Shown: positions 1-8,825, numbered from the stretch's first letter. The stretch is 64,000 bases of DNA from JANMZO01 sp963763135 (GCA_963763135.1 CAVXNJ010000013.1:124001-188000), one strand, 5' to 3'. Made by a program: numbers and translations. Notes: generated by a model from the letters alone, not told the origin.

Positions 1-17
1 CAGTACCCACCGTTACA

Positions 18-1091
18 GTGTTCACTGCATATATGGACGAAGCCGAGCAGGTAGGGACAGCGTTCGTTGCGGTGATGTCCGCGACGATCGGGACCCCGGT
101 GCGGCTGCGTGCCACGCCCGGACGGTTGAGTGGTGGGTTCTGGGCGCAGATCTGGAAGGTTGACCTCGACAACGCACCGGCCCCATTCGACGGGCCACTG
201 GTGTTACGCGTGATGCCGGATCGGAACGCCGGCCGTCGCGAGGCGATCGTGCAACGCGTCGTCGCTGGTGCCGATTGCCCCACACCGCGCGTCCTTGCAT
301 CAGGTTCGGCCCCGGGGCTCGGCGAGGCCTACATCGTGATGGAACGGGTCAACGGTCGCACTCCGCTCGGCGGGTTGCAGCTCGGCCCCGAACTCGTCCG
401 CCTCCCGAAACTGTTGCGACGCCTGCCAACGATGCTCGCCCACGTTGCCGCGCAGCTCCATGCCATCGACCCGACCCCGCTACGAGCAGCACTCACCGAC
501 ACAGTGCGCGAAGGCCGCATCTCTCAGAACCCGTTCCGCGGAGGCATCGACACAGCGGCGAGCGAGAGCCCCGCTGCCGGTTTCGTCGAGGTCGGCCGAT
601 GGCTCGACCAGCACACCCCCGTGCCGGGACCGGACGTAATCTGTCACGGAGACCTCCACCCGTTAAACCTCCTCGTCGACGCGCACGGTGCGACCTGGCT
701 ACTCGACTGGACCACGGCGACGATCGCACCGAAAGAGATGGACATTGGCCTGGCCGCCGGCCTGCTGCGTTGCGCCCCGATCGCCGCACCCCGGATACTC
801 AACCCAGTGATCAGTCGGATCACGAACCGGCTCGCCGAATCCTTCATCAACGAGATGGCCGCAACCACAACCGTGGACCGGACAGCGGTCGACTGGTGGG
901 AAGCGCTCCAACACGCACGATGCCTCGCCGAACTCACCCACGGCCGAACCCATCCAGGATCGGTGGTCGGCCCCGGCCATCCGTTCGAGACATCGATACT
1001 GGCGATGCAACAGCGCCTCCAGCGACTCACCGGCATCACGGTCAACCCGCCACCCCGGATCCACGCCAACGGCGCAATGGCACCCGATTAA
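18..1091 (+). CDS. Aminoglycoside phosphotransferase (APH) family kinase
   Basis: This is an APH/choline-kinase fold phosphotransferase of 357 residues. The Brenner-type catalytic loop HGDLHPLNLL starts at His210 and the metal-binding Asp lies near residue 230 in LLDWTT. The N-lobe contains RVMPDRNAGRREA, the usual place of the ATP-binding Lys, although no clear Lys is visible there. Translation can start at GTG 18 or at ATG 33; the gene may also begin upstream of the window. The real substrate is unknown: many family members phosphorylate small metabolites rather than antibiotics. The next gene on the same strand is the broken GNAT gene 9 bases downstream, so they may have formed one unit. 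Confidence 0.8.
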   Translation: MFTAYMDEAEQVGTAFVAVMSATIGTPVRLRATPGRLSGGFWAQIWKVDLDNAPAPFDGPLVLRVMPDRNAGRREAIVQRVVAGADCPTPRVLASGSAPGLGEAYIVMERVNGRTPLGGLQLGPELVRLPKLLRRLPTMLAHVAAQLHAIDPTPLRAALTDTVREGRISQNPFRGGIDTAASESPAAGFVEVGRWLDQHTPVPGPDVICHGDLHPLNLLVDAHGATWLLDWTTATIAPKEMDIGLAAGLLRCAPIAAPRILNPVISRITNRLAESFINEMAATTTVDRTAVDWWEALQHARCLAELTHGRTHPGSVVGPGHPFETSILAMQQRLQRLTGITVNPPPRIHANGAMAPD

Positions 1092-1100
1092 GGTTGGCGA

Positions 1101-1586
1101 ATGGAGTCAGTTGTTCTCGCATCGACCGATCAGCACTACGCGATAACGCGCCGATTGTTCGGCGCGTACCAGCGTGCCGTCGCCGAGTTCGCCTCCGACG
1201 CAGAGATCTGCGCTTGATTCGATGACATCACCACGGAGCTCGTGCAGCTCCGCTCGTTCTACGCCGCACCGAGCAGCATCGTCCTCGCCTTCGACGACAC
1301 CGACACCCCACTCGCGGTCGTCGCGTTCCTCGTCACCGACCAGGTCGCCGAGATCCGCCGCCTCTACGTCGTCCCCGAACAACGCACCAGCGGGCTCGGC
1401 CGGCGCCTCACCGAAACACTCCTGGCACAGGCCCGCAAACTCGACCTCGACCGGGTCGTGCTGACCACACTGCCGACCATGGTCCACGCCCAAGCGCTCT
1501 ACCGGTCGCTCGGGTTCGTCGAGACCGAACCGTACGTGGACAAGCACACCGACGGCGTCTTGTACTTCGCGCTGGACCTGCGTTAA
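1101..1586 (+). pseudogene. GNAT N-acetyltransferase interrupted by an in-frame TGA
   Basis: From ATG 1101 the frame reads 38 residues to a TGA at 1215-1217 and continues in the same frame to the stop at 1584-1586. The downstream part carries the acetyl-CoA-binding GNAT core (VAEIRRLYVVPEQRTSGLGR, then a long helix and a C-terminal YRSLGF motif near residue 130). The upstream part has the expected family N-terminus, so a single nonsense change explains the break. A GTG at 1242 could give a 114-residue remnant lacking the first strands, probably non-functional. Recoding of TGA is unlikely because neighbouring genes use TGA as stop. Confidence 0.8.
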
Positions 1587-1696
1587 CCACCCGACCCGAC
1601 AGCGACGCTTCCCACCCGAAGCGCAGATTCGTTGCGCGCCGAAACGAGGGCCGCGAAGAGCAGGGGTACCGACGCAGCCATCACGAGAACCTTCAT
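1583..1696 (-). CDS. Possible 37-residue hydrophobic peptide
   Basis: A very short frame starts at an ATG (1694-1696) that overlaps the TGA of the ArsR-rhodanese gene as ATGA, the coupling pattern used throughout this window. It encodes one hydrophobic stretch (MKVLVMAASVPLLFAALVSA) followed by a polar tail and ends at a TAA that overlaps the convergent GNAT stop. It could be a small membrane peptide, the start of a truncated membrane protein, or chance. No homologue is recognised. Confidence 0.25.
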   Translation of the reverse strand: MKVLVMAASVPLLFAALVSARNESALRVGSVAVGSGG

Positions 1697-2376
1697 GATG
1701 GGACCTCCGAAGTCGAGAGTGTCTGGATCGGGAGCCGGGCGTGTCGCCATTCCGGATACCCGTCGGCCAGTCGGCGTGCCGTGCGACCGCGACGGCGCAA
1801 CAGTCGCACCGCCTCGTCGGCCAGCACGCAGTACGGCCCGCGGCAGTATGCGACAATCTCGACATCGGGGGGAAGGGTGCGCAGCTCCTTGGCGAGGCGT
1901 TCCGCCGGGATCGAACGCGCGCCTGCGATATGGCCCGCCGCGTACTCCGCGGCCGGACGGACATCCACGACGATGACATCACCCGCTGCAATCCGCTCCA
2001 CCAGCTGAGCTCGGCTCACCTCATCGAGCTGATCTCGACGGCCGACGTATGCCTCAACGAGATCCTCGAGTTCGGCGTGATGGGCGGAGGCCACGTCACG
2101 CAGCGCCGTCCACAGTTCGATCACCCGATCTGACGCCAGCCGATAGAAGATCCGGTTCTTCTCCCGCCGGGTCACCACCAGACCCACGGTCGCCAGAGCA
2201 CGTAGGTGGAACGACGTGTTCGCCACGCTGTGGCCGATCTCGTCGGCGAGCTCCTCGACGTGACGCTCGCCCTGCGCGAGCACGTCGATCAGCTCCGCCC
2301 GACGGCCGTTGGCCATCGCCTTGGCCACCTCAGCGAACCCGTCGAACAACGCATCCTTTGCTTCCCGCTTCCCCAT
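1693..2376 (-). CDS. ArsR-type HTH regulator fused to a rhodanese domain
   Basis: The 227-residue protein has an ArsR winged-helix domain (residues about 1-95, with NTSFHLRALATVGLV as recognition region) followed by a rhodanese domain (about 120-215) whose active-site loop reads YCRGPYC. Such fusions are thought to sense sulfur species through the rhodanese cysteine. The start at ATG 2376 is preceded by a GGTGGG ribosome-binding site; upstream in-frame codons run into the operator region. It is divergent from a persulfide-dioxygenase-like gene, and the shared 90-bp gap contains two similar operator-like repeats. It is the intact member of an otherwise decayed sulfur cluster. Confidence 0.88.
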   Translation of the reverse strand: MGKREAKDALFDGFAEVAKAMANGRRAELIDVLAQGERHVEELADEIGHSVANTSFHLRALATVGLVVTRREKNRIFYRLASDRVIELWTALRDVASAHHAELEDLVEAYVGRRDQLDEVSRAQLVERIAAGDVIVVDVRPAAEYAAGHIAGARSIPAERLAKELRTLPPDVEIVAYCRGPYCVLADEAVRLLRRRGRTARRLADGYPEWRHARLPIQTLSTSEVPS

Positions 2377-2390
2377 ACCAACCCACCTTA

Positions 2391-2455
2391 TATTCAAAGA
2401 GTCACTTGACAAGTTAGCGAAGCACCGACCACTATTCAAGGACTTCTTTGAAGAG
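2391..2455. promoter_or_regulatory. Divergent promoter region with two ArsR-like operator repeats
   Basis: Two near-identical imperfect palindromes lie between the divergent ArsR-rhodanese and MBL-rhodanese genes. Each begins TATTCAA(A/G)GA and ends in TTGA: the arms TTCAA and TTGA(A/C) occur at 2393-2397 with 2406-2410 and at 2435-2439 with 2448-2452, eight bases apart in both copies. One copy sits next to each gene, as expected for an autoregulatory ArsR-family protein that also controls its divergent target. The repeat is seen directly; the binding protein is inferred from position. Confidence 0.55.
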
Positions 2456-2466
2456 AATTGGTCGGC

Positions 2467-3830
2467 ATGCGAGTACACGACTTCGTCGACGAGGGCCTCG
2501 GCCATTCGTCGTACGTGATCGATCTAGGCGACGGCACCGCAGCGGTGATCGACCCACCGCGCTTCCCGATCGCCCACGAAGACCTCGCCGACCGTCAGGA
2601 CCTGCGCATCGTGTGGACGATCGACACCCACTCCCACGCCGACTACGTCACCGGCAGCCCCGGACTCGCCGCCCGGCGAGGTGCAACGTTCATCGCCCCC
2701 GCCGCATCGAGACTGGAGACACCGCATCGCCCGGTGACCGACGGTGACCGAGTGGAACTCGCCCCAGGTCTCGTCCTCTTCGCCATCGCCACCCCGGGAC
2801 ACACCCCCGACCACCACGCCTACGTGCTCGAGGAGGACGGAACGCCGGCGGCGTTGTTCACCGGTGGTTCACTGATGGTCGGCACGGTCGGCCGCACCGA
2901 TCTCTGCGGACCCGATCTCGCCGAGCCGCTCGCTCACGAGATGTTCCGCGCGACTGCGGCGCTTCGACAACCTGCCCGACGTCCCTCGCCGTGTACCCCA
3001 CACACGGCGCCGGGTCGTTCTGCTCCGCACCCGGCGCATCGCAGCGGACCATCGACGCTGGGCCACGAACGCTCAACGAACCCGTTGTTCTCGATCAGCG
3101 ACGAGGACCTGTTCGTGGAGCGGCTTGTCGCTGGGTTCGGAACGTTTCCCACCTACTTCGCCCGGCTCCCTGAACTGAACCGGCTCGGGCCCACCCGCTA
3201 CGACTCGCTGCCCGACATTGGCACATCTCGACAACCGACGACATCGCAGCGTCACCTCGCGTCCGGTGCAGTCATCGTGGATGCCCGCCCCTTCGCCGCC
3301 TTCGCTGCCGGTCACGTGCCTGGGTCGACTGTCCAACACGTTGCGTCCGGTGTTCGCCAGCTGGCTCGGTTGGCTGGTCGAACCCGATCGTGCCGCTGAT
3401 CTTCGTGCTCGACGACGACCAGGACCGTGACGACCTCGTCCGTCAATGCCTCGACGTCGGCCACGAACAGCTACGTCGGCGAACTCGACGGAGGCATCGC
3501 CGCCTGGTCCGCCGCCGGCCTGCCGACCAGCGACGCTTCCGCTCGTCGACGCCGACCAGCTCGTGGGACCCGTCGATCGATGTCCGCCAGGCCAACGAGT
3601 ACGCAACCGGCCACGTGCCCGGAGCGCTCAACATCGAACTCGGCTCAAGTCGCGCACGCCACCGTTCCCGACGGCGCCGATCGACCGTGATGTGCGGACA
3701 CGGCGAACGCGCCATGACCGCCGCCAGCATCCTCGCCAGCGCGCGGCCACCACGACCTCGTGGTGTTCGACTGGTGGCCCCGACACCTGGGCCGCCGCCA
3801 CCGGCGAGGCGCTGCAGGTCGGGTCGATGA
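2467..3830 (+). pseudogene. MBL-fold hydrolase with rhodanese domains (persulfide dioxygenase-like), multiply frameshifted
   Basis: From ATG 2467 an MBL-fold domain is readable with the metal motif THSHADYVTG, the ATPGHTPDHH strand and FTGGSLMVGTVGRTDL. The frame then shifts near 2960-2990, returns near 3060, and shifts about six more times through two rhodanese-like regions; recognisable fragments include VYPTHGAGSFCSAPGA-like sequence at 2991, FVLDDDQDRDDLVRQCLDVG at 3393 and RQANEYATGHVPGALNIE near 3590. All fragments are in the order of one protein of about 450 residues. Intact homologues oxidise glutathione persulfide and transfer sulfane sulfur. The gene is broken by many one- or two-base indels rather than a large deletion, so either recent decay or consensus errors must be considered. 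Confidence 0.8.
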
Positions 3831-5125
3831 GCGACACCACGACACGGCCTCGCGATCCGCTCGGGCTGCGGGAGAACCTCGCCCAGTTCTCGCTGCTCGT
3901 CGGCGTCAACGCGCTCGTCGGCGGCATGATCGGCCAGGAACGCACCGTCCTGCCGCTGCTCGCCAAGGAGGAGTTCGGGCTCACCGCGTTCACCGCCACG
4001 CTCACCTTCATCGTGGCGTTCGGCGTCGTGAAGGCCGCCACCAACTTCTTCGCCGGCACCCTGTCGGACCGCTACGGCCGCAAACCCGTCCTCGTCGCCG
4101 GCTGGATCATCGGTGCATCCCGTCCCGCTGCTGCTCATGTGGGCACCCACCTGGGGCTGGGTCGTGTTCGCCAACGTCCTGCTCGGCGTCAACCAGGGTC
4201 TCACCTGGTCCACCACCGTCATCATGAAGATCGACCTCGTCGGCCCCGCCCGCCGCGGGTTCGCCATGGGCCTCAACGAAGCCGCCGGCTACGGCGCCGT
4301 CGCCGTCACCGCACTCGCCACCGGCTACATCGCCGCAGCACGCACGGGCTACGCCCCGAACCGTTCTTCCTCGGCCTCGCCTACGCCGCTCTCGGCCTCG
4401 GCCTCTCCACGCTTGTTCGTCAAAGAGACCCGCGGCCACGCCCACCACGAAGCCGCCAACCACACCGCCACCGACGGCGGCGCCCACCACGACGCGCTCA
4501 GCACCGGAGAGATCTTCAAACTCACCTCGTTCCGCGACAAGGCACTTTCGTCGTGCTCGCAGGCCGGGCTCGTCAACAACCTCAACGACGGCCTCGCCTG
4601 GGGCCTGTTCCCGATCTTCTTCGCCGCCGCCGGCCTGTCCGTCGGCCGCATCGGCATCCTCGCCGCTCTCTACCCGGCTGTGTGGGGACTCGGCCAGCTC
4701 TACACCGGCGGACTGTCCGACCGGATCGGCCGCAAACCCCTCATCGTCGGCGGCATGCTCACCCAGGCAGTCGCCCTCGCCGCGATGGCAGCCACACTGG
4801 CTTCGCGGCATGGGCCGCGGGCGCCATGGTTCTCGGCGCCGGAACCGCCATGGTCTACCCCACCCTGCTCGCCGCCATCGGCGACGTCGCCCACCCCGCC
4901 TGGCGGGCCCGGTCCGTCGGCATCTACCGGCTCTGGCGCGACGGCGGCTTCGCCGTCGGCGCACTCCTCGCCGGCATCCTCGCCGACCTCATCTCCATCC
5001 CCGCCGCCATCTACGCCGTCGCCGCACTCACCGCCGCCTCCGGCCTGCTCGCCGCAGCACGCATGTACGAGACGCACCCTGCGCCATCACGGGAGCACAG
5101 CAACGTCGCACGCTCGCCAGCGTGA
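3827..5125 (+). pseudogene. MFS transporter, multiply frameshifted
   Basis: The ATG overlaps the end of the preceding rhodanese gene. Readable fragments follow a 12-helix MFS protein: the N-terminus MSDTTTRPRDPLGLRENLAQ, the loop 2-3 motif GTLSDRYGRKP, a shift near 4110, an FVKETRG tail of the first half, the second-half motif GGLSDRIGRKP near 4700, and a shift near 4800 before the last helices and stop at 5125. At least four frameshifts occur. The cluster with MBL-rhodanese and an ArsR-rhodanese regulator suggests a sulfur-compound transporter, but the substrate is not shown by sequence. It ends three bases before the convergent rhodanese gene. Confidence 0.8.
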
Positions 5126-5128
5126 CCT

Positions 5129-5623
5129 TCAACGATCGTTGCGGAAACCCGTCTGCGCATCCAGCCGCGGTTCCGGCGGCCCGTCACCATCGCGGAGACC
5201 TGCCGCTAGCGGGGCGGGCGCCACAAGTGGAAGTCCGGCGCGCTCCCAACCGCGAATTCCGTCGATGATGTCGGTGGCGTTCACGAAGCCGATCTCTTGC
5301 AACGCAACGGCCGCCAGGCTCGACGAGTAGCCCTCGTTGCACACCAGCACCAGAAGCCGCTCGAAGCCGCCGACCGATGGATGCGATCGCGTGCTGGTGG
5401 GATCCACCCGCCATTCCAGCACCGTGCGCGGCAGATGCAGCGACCCGGGAATGACCCCATCACGCGACCGATCCGTCGGAGTCCGGATGTCGATGATCAA
5501 CGCCGCCCCACGTTGCGCACCCATCCATGCGTCGTCGGGCGTGAGCCGCTGCAATCGGGCACGGGCCTCAGCCAGAACCGTGTCGATGCTGCGTCGAGGC
5601 CTCGCGCACTGCTGCACGTCCAT
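5129..5623 (-). CDS. Single-domain rhodanese-like sulfurtransferase
   Basis: A 164-residue cytosolic protein with a rhodanese domain. The CDC25/rhodanese N-motif appears as IIDIRTPTDRSRDGVIPGS and the catalytic loop as CNEGYSSSLAA, with the nucleophilic Cys followed by a six-residue loop. The last helix reads DIIDGIRGWERAGLP, typical of the family. The start at ATG 5623 has GGGGGA eight bases upstream; longer in-frame starts lack such a site. It lies convergent to the broken MFS gene and is the only intact catalytic member of this sulfur locus. Confidence 0.85.
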   Translation of the reverse strand: MDVQQCARPRRSIDTVLAEARARLQRLTPDDAWMGAQRGAALIIDIRTPTDRSRDGVIPGSLHLPRTVLEWRVDPTSTRSHPSVGGFERLLVLVCNEGYSSSLAAVALQEIGFVNATDIIDGIRGWERAGLPLVAPAPLAAGLRDGDGPPEPRLDAQTGFRNDR

Positions 5624-5803
5624 TCGTCCCCCTCGGCCCCACGAGACACCCGAAGCGGCGTGTGACCAATTCCGATCATCCTCACTTACGCCAGGCAATG
5701 CAACCGAGCACGCCAAAATCCCACTCTGCGTGGCCATGCTAGAACGTCCCACCCGAAGACCATGAGGGCGCGAAAAGGGCGCGCGAAGGGCGCGTAATTC
5801 CGG

Positions 5804-6052
5804 TCAACAACGGTCGCGAATCTCAAACAACGGCCAACACGAAATGCCATCTGACCAGCACAAACACGCGGTCAGCGCGAACAGGACAGCTTCGTCGCCG
5901 GGATCACTCGCGCCTTCGAAGCGGATCGCCCGGTCGACGGTCAAGCGCTCGGGGTCGTGTCCGGTGGCGCACTCGGCACAACGCAATTTGCCGCCTCCGC
6001 TGACCAACTCTCGATCCGACATGGTCTCCATCGTTCCCGGTGCTCCGTCCAT
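5804..6052 (-). CDS. Small CxxC protein of unknown function
   Basis: An 82-residue protein with one CAEC pair near residue 26, a possible zinc site, followed by an acidic stretch (RFEGASDPGDEAVLFALTA) and a Cys/Trp-rich tail. The start at 6052 has AGGAGG upstream at good spacing. The pattern CxxC, then RFEG-DP-DEA, resembles short actinobacterial uncharacterised proteins I have seen, but I do not know a function. The tail after residue 66 looks unlike them and may be frameshifted. Confidence 0.5.
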   Translation of the reverse strand: MDGAPGTMETMSDRELVSGGGKLRCAECATGHDPERLTVDRAIRFEGASDPGDEAVLFALTACLCWSDGISCWPLFEIRDRC

Positions 6053-6416
6053 CGCATGTTCCTCCTGCACCGGGCCCGGGCCAAGGTGAGAACGCTCCTC
6101 TGAGTTGGCCCGCCGTGTCGCGCCCGAGCACCCCGGGGCCAGATCAAGCGAGCGTTCCCAGGCCAAGGCAATCGTAAGTGCAGAGCGGTGTCTGACCACC
6201 CAGGAAAGCTCTCGGGAACGCCGAGCTCGAGCGTTTGGCATCGCGCTCGGAACAGCAGGGTGAGACAGACCTAACGAACTACCGGGCGAGTGCATGCGAC
6301 GTGATCGCGACGTCCATTCATGCAACGTGACGACGAACTGGTTCGGTCCGTCCGTGACACTCGTTCAGCACATCCCAGCAGAGCGCTCAACTCAGCTGAT
6401 CGGGAGGGAGTCGCCC
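6053..6416. other. Intergenic stretch without a recognisable gene
   Basis: About 360 bases between the small CxxC gene and the pilin remnant. I see a GGGAGG ribosome-binding site at the right edge serving the pilin frame, and no other supported gene or repeat. Confidence 0.4.
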
Positions 6417-6590
6417 GTGTTGGAACTGTTCGTGACCATCCAGACCCGGATCGCCGACCGCACCTCGCAAGTCGAGGAACAAGGCGCCACCGCCGTCGAG
6501 TACGCACTGATGGTTGGCCTGACAGCCACCAAAAGCCCGACAACGCCATGCCTGATGCCACGATGTTGCCGGTGTGCCACTGGCCCGTAG
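6417..6590 (+). pseudogene. Truncated Flp/Fap-type pilin
   Basis: From GTG 6417, preceded by GGGAGG, the frame encodes a short leader and then EEQGATAVEYALMVGLTA, the class III (type IVb) prepilin cleavage and helix motif. Right after this, around 6525-6540, homology stops: the continuing residues are Cys/Pro-rich and unlike the rest of the pilin helix, and the opposite strand becomes the DUF1275 remnant. Flp pilins form tight-adherence pili; this one lacks most of its membrane helix. No other tad gene is in the window. Confidence 0.65.
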
Positions 6591-6744
6591 CGATGCCGAG
6601 CCGGATGAGGTTCCCGCTCATGTTGGCCACGAACACCGGCGTGACACGCACGAACACGAACGCGTCGACAAAACCGGCGGTAGCAGCCAGCGCAACGGCC
6701 AGCCACAAGCTGCCAGCGACGTGATGACGAGCCTCGGCGGTCAT
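6530..6744 (-). pseudogene. Truncated DUF1275 (YoaK-like) membrane protein
   Basis: From ATG 6744 about 70 residues match the N-terminus of the DUF1275 family: a first helix AVALAATAGFVDAFVFVRV followed by FVANMSGNLIRLG, the family signature. Homology ends at about 6535, exactly where the convergent pilin fragment ends. Family members are six-helix membrane proteins of about 220 residues, so two thirds are gone. Lies 79 bases downstream of lgt in the same direction. Confidence 0.7.
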
Positions 6745-6823
6745 GCCAGGGCGATCCAACAGTGCGATGCGCTGCTCGAAGCCGAACGCTCGCTGCTGCC
6801 GACGCTCGATCCCCCATCGAAGG

Positions 6824-7690
6824 TCATGTCGGGTCGTCCATCGGGGGCTCCGGCGTACCGAGCTCGGGTACTCCTGAACGTTCGACCTCGTCCGTTTTCG
6901 CCCTCCCGGCAACGACGAAGCCGCCAGCCACCAGCAGCGAAATGATGCTCATCCACGCGTTCACCCGCAGCCCGGCAAAGGTGTGGGCGAAATCGATCCG
7001 CAACCGCTCCATCAACAACCGCCCGACTGCGTACCCACAGATGTACACAGCGAACAGCCGCCCAACCCGAACCAGTCGGTGGCGCTCGACCATGAGCACC
7101 AAACCGACCACGGCAAAATTCCACATCGACTCGTACAGGAACGTCGGATGGAACGTCGTGAACTGCGCGAACGCCGCGGGTCGATGGACAGCGTCGATAC
7201 GCACAGCCCACGGCCACGTCGAGGGTCGCCCGAACAGCTCCTGGTTGAACCAGTTCCCCCACCGACCGATCGCCTGAGCCAGCGGTAGCGTCGGCGTAAC
7301 CGCATCCAGCAGTGGCCCCACGGGGAGCCGACGAGAGCGGGCGACCAGCACCCCGGTGATCACCCCCGCCGCGATCCCGCCCGGGATGCCGAGTCCGCCG
7401 TCCCAGACCGCAAAGATACGCAACAGATGACGGCGATACAGCTCGTAATCAGTGACCACGTGGTACAACCGGGCACCGATCACGCCGGCCGGTACCGCCC
7501 ACACGGCAAGTGCCCCGATGTCGCCCGAGACGCCGCCGACGCGGATCCAACGCCGCTCCGCCCATCGCACCCCGACCACGACGCCGATGGCGATCAGCAG
7601 TCCGTAGGCGTGCAACCGCAGCGGCCCCAACCGCAACACATTCGAAGACGGGCTCGGCAGCGACCCGAGCACGGCCGATACGGCGCTCAT
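6824..7690 (-). CDS. lgt: Prolipoprotein diacylglyceryl transferase
   Basis: Lgt transfers diacylglycerol from phosphatidylglycerol to the lipobox cysteine of prolipoproteins in the cytoplasmic membrane. The 288-residue protein has the Lgt signature GRWGNWFNQELFG at residues 142-154, the HPTFLYESMWN segment, and seven predicted helices. The start at ATG 7690 fits the family N-terminus (short periplasmic stretch before the first helix); further upstream in-frame sequence is Arg-rich and unlikely to be coding. The window encodes several lipobox proteins that would be substrates. It is intact in a region of broken genes, consistent with an essential or useful role. Confidence 0.92.
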   Translation of the reverse strand: MSAVSAVLGSLPSPSSNVLRLGPLRLHAYGLLIAIGVVVGVRWAERRWIRVGGVSGDIGALAVWAVPAGVIGARLYHVVTDYELYRRHLLRIFAVWDGGLGIPGGIAAGVITGVLVARSRRLPVGPLLDAVTPTLPLAQAIGRWGNWFNQELFGRPSTWPWAVRIDAVHRPAAFAQFTTFHPTFLYESMWNFAVVGLVLMVERHRLVRVGRLFAVYICGYAVGRLLMERLRIDFAHTFAGLRVNAWMSIISLLVAGGFVVAGRAKTDEVERSGVPELGTPEPPMDDPT

Positions 7691-8026
7691 CGCACGACCG
7701 CGGCAATGCTGTGCATCCCACTCAATGACCCGCCGACGTCGTTCGGGTTGATAGCGCGATGTTCGATACTCGAAGTCTAGAGCTGCAACGGGCTGCGTCT
7801 TCTCAGGTTGATTTGTCAGGACGCGACCCCGGTCAAGACTGTTTCGGGCGTGACGTCGAGGCACCGACGGCGTAGGCCGTCCCTGTGCGGCTCCACCTGC
7901 TCGTCGGTCGTGGACGATTGGAAGGAACGCGCCTGCCGCCGGTGAAAAGCGTCGTCGCTCGGTGTAGCAGACCAACCCGACGCGTGACGCGGGGACTGAT
8001 TTGCAGCACCCGTTCACTAGAACCGA
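7691..8026. other. Intergenic stretch upstream of lgt
   Basis: About 335 bases with no gene I can support. The part next to lgt should hold its promoter, but I cannot fix one. The rest lies downstream of the oxidoreductase fragment. Confidence 0.4.
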
Positions 8027-8275
8027 TCATGTGATGAGGTTCTCGGCGATGTAGCCGAGCATGTTGATGGCGTCCTTGGCGCTGCCGAATTGGGCGCGTA
8101 GGTGAGCGGAATGTCGGCCAGTTGATCGGCCCGCAGGCCGGCGTGCATGGCGGTGGCCCGCACATCGATGCGCGCTTGTCCGTCTCCTCGCCATCGACCG
8201 CTTGCGCACCATAGATGCGTTCGGTGACCGTATCGACAACACGCCCTGACGCCACGAAGTGGGGTGTTGCTCACG
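8027..8275 (-). pseudogene. C-terminal fragment of a pyridine nucleotide-disulfide oxidoreductase (CoA-disulfide reductase-like)
   Basis: Three frames read in order give the dimerisation-domain end of a CoA-disulfide reductase/NADH oxidase type enzyme: RVVDTVTERIYGAQAVDGEE, then HAGLRADQLADIPLTYAP, then FGSAKDAINMLGYIAENLIT with a stop at 8027. The last stretch is the family's conserved YAPxFGSAKDxxNMxGY segment. The FAD- and NAD-binding domains are missing. Related enzymes are often fused to or encoded with rhodaneses, which fits the decayed sulfur cluster a few kb to the left. Confidence 0.65.
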
Positions 8276-8505
8276 TTCGCCCTCTGTCTCAACCCAGCAT
8301 CGCCAGCGGAACCCGAGTTGTCATCGGGCAAGCTGCAGGGCGGTTGTCCGTGGTGCTGCGACCGTTGTTGGACGGCCTGATCCGCGCTGGGGATCCTGCC
8401 GGGTGATGAAGGTAGTGGTGTTGCCACGAGGTTCGACGCGGTTGTTGGAGCCGTCCGCACAGTGCTTCGACGGCATCAACAGCGCTGCCGCATGCGATCT
8501 GGCGG

Positions 8506-8825
8506 CTATGCGGTGCGGCTCGCACAGTGTCGCCATGGTTCGATCCCGATCGGCAGCACCGATACTGCGATGATCACCAAGGCCACCACGTCGATGTTGT
8601 CCTTCAACGATGGGAAGCGTTTGCCGAGGGCGAAGCCCAGCAGGGTACCCCGATCCCCCACGCCAAGGTGGTGAACGGTCAGTCGCGCAGGGCGCAGACA
8701 CCGGCGAGGACCGGGCTGAACGTCCGAACGACGGCACAAACCGGGCCAACAGGACTGTCTTTGGAACGTGTCGCTCGAAGAAGCGCTGGGCATGGTCCAG
8801 GTTGCTACGCCGAAGAACCTCGACT
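8506..8825 (-). pseudogene. DedA-family fragment truncated by an IS element
   Basis: Frames in order give AQRFFERHVPKTVLLARFVP, then VRTFSPVLAGVCALRD after a shift, then TLLGFALGKRFPSL and a final helix, i.e. the C-terminal half of a DedA membrane protein. The intact DedA at 35749 has the same blocks. The N-terminal half is absent: homology ends at the inverted repeat of the IS3-family element (8826). Two frameshifts are visible, so this is a decayed gene. Confidence 0.65.

Noticed and set aside
1215..1217. TGA as selenocysteine or reassigned Trp codon in the GNAT gene
   Set aside because: Many neighbouring genes end in TGA with ATGA overlaps, GNAT proteins do not need Sec, and no SECIS-like hairpin is evident after the codon.
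275..1225. 316-codon open frame on the plus strand over the APH gene
   Set aside because: Its product is extremely Arg/Pro/His-rich without domains, and it overlaps a gene with clear APH motifs; a typical shadow frame in high-GC DNA.
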